The translations under genes and the position numbers were made by a program. From Anaeramoeba flamelloides (taxonomy: Eukaryota > Metamonada > Anaeramoebidae), in NCBI GenBank assembly GCA_027625915.1, contig JANTQA010000042.1:5592001-5656000 (forward strand): DNA of 64,000 nt, in the 5' to 3' direction. Under the pieces are notes generated by a model, which worked only from the letters and a program-made list of their open reading frames with translations, did not search any database and was not told the origin of the DNA. Shown here piece by piece: positions 60,141-64,000 of the stretch; positions within the stretch are counted from its first letter, which is position 1; each line of letters opens with the position of its first letter.

Positions 60141-60601
60141 CAACATACTTTGATATTAGGCTTCTCCTTGGTAGACGCTAATCCCTTAAAAAAATGAAAA
60201 TTTTTGCCGACTTTTTCAATAAATTTTCTATAAAGTTCAATATAAATTTTTTTCCATTTATTTTCCAACAAAAAGTGTTAATTATTTGAAATTTTTATGA
60301 ATGGTTTCAATTGATTAACTTCTACACACTGAAACGTTAAAAAATTTACTTTGCATTTTTTTTTTCCTATTTTAAGTAGAAAAAAAAATATTAACCTCCT
60401 TTTTTTAAAAATTAATATTGAGGAAAGAAAGATCAACATAATAAAGTGAAATTGTTTTACACGAGAAAAATTTCAAATGTCAGAAAATTCAAGTTTACTG
60501 ATCACTCATACAATTTACAGAGTTATGAGAATATAAATCATTTTAATTTTCTAATTATTTTTTACCATTTTTCATTTTGCCTTTATTTTGATTTTTATAA
60601 A
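60141..60601. other. Upstream flank of the MOB1-like gene
   Basis: AT-rich. The open frame from 60446 runs in phase into the MNFFGRG start but is F/Y/N-rich, so the start codon of MOB1 is taken as ATG 60602. The promoter is presumably here; no motif can be named. Confidence 0.4.
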
Positions 60602-61691
60602 ATGAATTTTTTCGGCCGTGGGTACTTCTCCAAATTTTCAAAAACTCTTTTTGGTTTCAAATTATTCAGAAATAAGTCAAAAAATTCTCAAAAAAAAAAA
60701 AAAAAATATTTTTGATTTATGAATTCTTTTCATCTTTCTTGAATAATAAATAGCGGAACAAAAACTTTTAAAAAACAAAAACGATTTAAAGAAGGAACAA
60801 TACGATTTAATCTTCATAAGCAAGCATTTGGTTTTCAAGATCGAAACGATTTTAAAAGTATGGTAGTCTTACCTAAAGGAGAAGACATAAACGAATGGCT
60901 TGCGGTGAATACGATAGAATTTTTTAATAGAGTGAACGTGATTTATTCAATTGTTGCTGACTGTTGTAATTCGACGACGTGTAATAATTAACTTTATTTC
61001 TTTCTTCAACCTTTTTTCTTTATGCTTTGCCCAAACGCTTTTCTTCGATTTTTTTTCTGATAATATTTTCTAATTTACTTTTTAATCCTAGGTCCTAAAA
61101 TGAATGCTGGTAAACGTTACCAATACTTTTGGGCTGAAAAGGGAAAGATAGTTGAAACTTCGTATGGTTACTTTCTTCTTTGTTCCACACTCTTCTTTAA
61201 TACTTTAATCCACAAATCTAATAAACACTTTTTTGTTTTATTTCTTACCATACTTTTGACCATTTTTTCATTTCTTTTCAAATAACCAACAATACAATAC
61301 AAAAGAGGTAAGACTTGGTTTTTTTTTTTTTTGTCTTTTTGGTCGCCCATTGAAACCAAGTACACAAATTTTAAGTCAACATTTTCCTAATTATCTGAAT
61401 TTTATTTTGCAAAATCTTTTTTCAAATATCAAACCTTCCACTTTTTTAAAGCACCTGAATATATTGAAAAACTTTTAAACTGGATTGAGTTCGTCACTGA
61501 AAACCCAAGTTTGTTTTTCTTTCATTTTCACTTCTTATTCTTTTTTTTTATTTCTTTTTACTTTTTATTTATGAACAGAACATGATCATCTTACGATTTT
61601 CAACCTACCTCCAAAAAATAGCAAATCTTTAAAACAGACAACTGTTAAACGGTTAACCATTTGTTATGTTTTTTGTCAATGTATTGATTAA
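60602..61691 (+). CDS. MOB1/phocein-family kinase activator, at least 5-6 exons
   Basis: MOB proteins bind and activate NDR/LATS kinases in cell-division and Hippo-type signalling. Exons: 60602-60621, 60754-60980, 61092-61161, possibly a 2-nt exon 61306-61307, then 61452-61508 and 61579-61691. The joined protein, 162 residues, reads MNFFGRGGTKTFKKQKRFKE, then 'MVVLPKGEDINEWLAVNTIE' and 'FFNRVNVIYSIVADCC', matching 'LPEGEDLNEWVAVNTVDFFN' of MOB1. It continues C-x4-C (CNSTTC, the first zinc ligands), 'KMNAGKRYQYFWAEKGK', 'SAPEYIEKLLNWIEF', 'LTIFNLPPKNSKSL' and 'VKRLTICYVFCQCID'. MOB1 is usually ~210 residues, so the last ~45 may lie on a further exon, perhaps after the cag at 61792-61794. The zinc-ligand histidines appear replaced by cysteines. 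Confidence 0.85.
61306..61307 (+). other. Candidate 2-nt micro-exon (AG) of the MOB1-like gene
   Basis: Exon 3 ends in phase 2 (...ACT TC, then gtatgg). The next clear exon, 61452, begins CACCTGAATAT after aaag. Joined directly, these shift the frame and stop at once. A bare AG between an acceptor (aaaag) and a donor (gtaaga) at 61301-61313 restores TCA GCA CCT GAA TAT = SAPEY, as in human MOB1 CSAPKYI. The alternative is a non-AG acceptor at 61449. Confidence 0.45.
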
Positions 61692-61989
61692 AACAATAAT
61701 AGGAAAAATTATCCAACTACTAGATAGTTTTTGAAAGGAAATCTTTTATTTTTCAAGGGTTTTTTTTTAAGGAGACAACAATTTCAAAAAAAGTGAGTTA
61801 CAAAAATTATCAAAAGTGTTACAGTGGATTTTGCTGAAAAGGAGCAAGTCAAACAATTTGAGCAACACTTTTGAAAACTTGTATTCCTCACTTTTTTATA
61901 TAACAGTGATCTAAAAAAAGCGTATCTAGAGCATAAAACCCTTGTTTCAAAAAATAAATCCGTCATTTTTTTATTCTTGTTCCAAGGAA
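61692..61989 (+). other. Possible 3' part of the MOB1-like gene
   Basis: After an acceptor-like 'gttacag' (61788-61794) a frame reads WILLKRSKSNNLSNTFENLY then SSLFYITVI and stops at 61882-61884. 'NNLSNTFENLYSSLFYITVI' loosely resembles the MOB1 C-terminal 'HLNTSFKHFIFFVQEFNLI'. A donor for phase 0 exists after TGT TAT (61667). This is suggestive only; the downstream ~110 bases also show mixed composition. Confidence 0.3.
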
Positions 61990-62400
61990 AGATCCAAGCT
62001 AGTACCCATTAGCATACCTTAGTTCAAAGCGGTTCTGAAAATAAACTCCTTAAGGTTTTAAGTAATTTTAAATTATTCATGAAATTTGTTTAAAATTTTC
62101 CCTAATTTTCCCAGTATTTTTTTGAAATTTTTTGTTTTTTTTGAGATGAAAATTTTCATATAACAATTTAATCAATTTTTTGAGATAAATTTTACAATGA
62201 GATCCTTCATTTTTAGAATTTCTTTTTTAATAATATAACTTTAAAAAATTAATTCCATATCTAATTCTTTGTTTTTTGTGTGGTTCCTTTGATTGTAAAA
62301 TGTATAGGTCTTTTTGAAAAAAGCAACACATCTTTTCTTTTGAAACACGTGACAAAAACTTTTTACTAAGGTTATTTTGACATATGTAGTGATGACTTCA
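61990..62400 (+). repeat. Dispersed repeat family F, copy 3
   Basis: Direct match to about 2570-3010 ('taccttagttcaaa', 'gatccttcatttttagaatttctttttt', 'atgtataggtctt', 'ttattttgaca'). Confidence 0.6.
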
Positions 62401-62489
62401 AAATTATTTAGAAAAATTTGTACGTATTATTCCCTTTTTGAAATTCATTAACTCTACTTTCGAAACAGTTCTTTACAAAGAAGATTTTG

Positions 62490-63310
62490 AAGATCAACAA
62501 ATTTTACAAAGTTTATTACTTTTTGATACTCAGCTTTGAATAAAAATGGAAACAGTATTTTATTGGTTTAGATGTAAACAAACTTTATAAATTACTTATT
62601 CTTTGAAAAAGAAATGTTTTGAAAGTAGAGCTTACAGAATTTAGAAACAGGAACTTGAACCAAAAAAAAAAAAAAAAAACAAGTAATTGTTTTGGAATTT
62701 ATAAGTTATATTAATGGGCTGATATTATTTTGTCTATGTGGAATATTTTTGAAGAAAATGATAATGACTAACATTTGTTACTCTATTGAATAATTGAAAA
62801 AAAAAAAAAAAATACCCAGGAATTCCAATAAATAATCATGAATTCAAAAAAGTGTAATTGCTAATTTTCTGAATCCAGTTCCAATTTTTTATCAGCCATT
62901 TTTCAAAATTAGGGGTAAACTTTTTTTTATTATTTTTTCTTTTTCATTTATCGTTCAAAAAATAAAATGATTAGACTATATTTTTATTTATTAATCTAGA
63001 TTGGTTATTATCTCTAAAAACTTTAGTTAAAATACCTTATTATTCAAAAAAATAAAACAATTAAACAGATTTTTTTTATGATGAAAAATCTGTCACTATT
63101 TTTTGAAATTTAGCTTATATATATATATTTTGCTCGGTTTTAAGTAAAGAATTTTATTGGCTTAAATGGGAAGAAACTTTAAAAATTACTTAATCTTCAA
63201 AATATTCTTTGAAATGAAATGTTCTGATAACAGAGTTTTTCGATTTTTAAAAAAAAACCGAAATCGACCTCAAAAATATTTTACCCTTTTTTGGAATTTA
63301 TCATTAATAA
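62490..63310 (+). repeat. Family D (two copies) and family E (copy 2)
   Basis: Bases 62490-62720 and 63130-63310 are family D-like ('attttattgg(t/c)tta', 'aaactttataaatta', 'gaaatgtt(t/c)tgaaa'). Bases 62882-63120 are family E, closely similar to 49200-49462. The D copies flank E, so E appears to split or adjoin a D array. Confidence 0.6.
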
Positions 63311-64000
63311 GCTGAAATTTTCCCGAATTTAAATTACAAATAACACCCTTTAAAATTCAGTTTAAAGTACCCCTGTAATCCAGTATGACTGAATGAAAAA
63401 CTTTTTTTAAAAAATTCTGGCCAGTGATGCTATTTTAATCAAAAAAAGCAAATGTATACAATAAAAAAATAAAAAATTAACAGAGATCTCAAATTTCAAT
63501 TTATTTCTTTGAAAAATCTATTTGAAAAAGAAAAATGATAATAAAGTGGATTTTTTTATATACCCCCCCCAATTCACCAGTATTTTATAAAACCAAACCA
63601 ATCTAAAAATAAATAAAACCACATATTATTTACTAAATCATATTTTTAGAATTAATGAAAATCCTTAACTTAAAAACTATACAATTCACAAAAAAATTAT
63701 TTATTTGATTTATCGTTTTAAGAATTATAGTAAAAGGGTATCCATTTTTATTGATCAGTTTTTTTTTTTTTTTTTTTTTTCAAAGAATGATATAATTTTC
63801 AACAAATGAAAGAAAAATTTACAAAGTAACCAAATTAGAATTTAATCTAATTCTCAATTGAAAAAAATGTTTACGATTTACTAAACCAAAATTAAAATTT
63901 ATTTTTTTCTATTTAATTCTAGAATTAATCATCTATTTTTTCACCTTCTCTCTCTCTCTCTTTATAATTATCACCCCCTTTCTTTTAATTCGTTGTAATT
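63311..64000. other. Gene-free right end of the window
   Basis: AT-rich with C8 (63564-63571), poly-T (63760-63780) and a (TC)n run (63947-63961). No gene supported; a gene may begin beyond the window. Confidence 0.5.

Noticed and set aside
1-64000. Search for tRNA, rRNA, CRISPR arrays and integrated virus genomes
   Set aside because: No cloverleaf with a T-arm motif, no rRNA core sequence, no regularly spaced repeats, and no capsid, integrase or reverse-transcriptase motif could be recognised by eye; computational scans could still find degenerate ones.

Overview
This window is very AT-rich nuclear DNA from a microbial eukaryote. Genes are sparse, GT-AG introns are common, stops are mostly TAA, and most of the space between genes is decayed repeat DNA. 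No rRNA, tRNA, CRISPR array or bacterial-style operon was seen. The protein content suggests a protist with a hydrogenosome or mitochondrion-related organelle. It includes a NuoE/24-kDa complex I subunit and a [2Fe-2S] ferredoxin, both with presequence-like N-termini, plus a BTB protein of a style I associate with anaerobic amoebae. My best guess is an Anaeramoeba-like anaerobic amoeba. That is an inference; an ordinary mitochondrion cannot be excluded from these genes.

Layout: 1-4045 is repeats. The ferredoxin gene (- strand, 2 exons) is at 4046-4594. 4595-10739 is mostly repeats, some inverted relative to those at 2.3-3.4 kb. A hypothetical ORF (10740-11135, -) sits back to back with a TMEM144-like transporter (11290-12414, +). 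A 7-exon importin-alpha gene (15787-21928, +) contains a 25-nt exon and a 2.9-kb intron full of nested repeats. A BTB gene with a homopolymer frameshift is at 24758-25622 (-), and an ankyrin-repeat gene at 29361-31112 (-). Three tandem copies of a CACTA-ended element occupy 32011-34127. NuoE (39421-40316, +) has its targeting signal on a separate first exon. A broken MULE-like transposase gene at 42211-43526 (-) is cut by two MITEs of one family. A THH1/TOM1/TOM3-type membrane protein gene (45042-51634, -) is split by a 5.5-kb intron holding microsatellites, dispersed repeats and a 1.5-kb hairpin element. Ribosomal protein P2 (55133-55474, +) and a multi-exon MOB1-like gene (60602-61691 or beyond, +) complete the host genes.

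Functional links: NuoE and the ferredoxin could be parts of one organellar electron-transfer chain (NADH oxidation to ferredoxin or hydrogenase). The remaining genes are unrelated housekeeping, signalling or transport genes.

Main surprises: very small exons, including a possible 2-nt exon in MOB1 and a 25-nt exon in importin-alpha; organelle presequences hidden on separate exons; large introns built from nested foldback elements; and several structured nonautonomous DNA transposon families (Tc1/mariner-like MITEs with TA flanks, CACTA-ended tandem copies, long hairpins).
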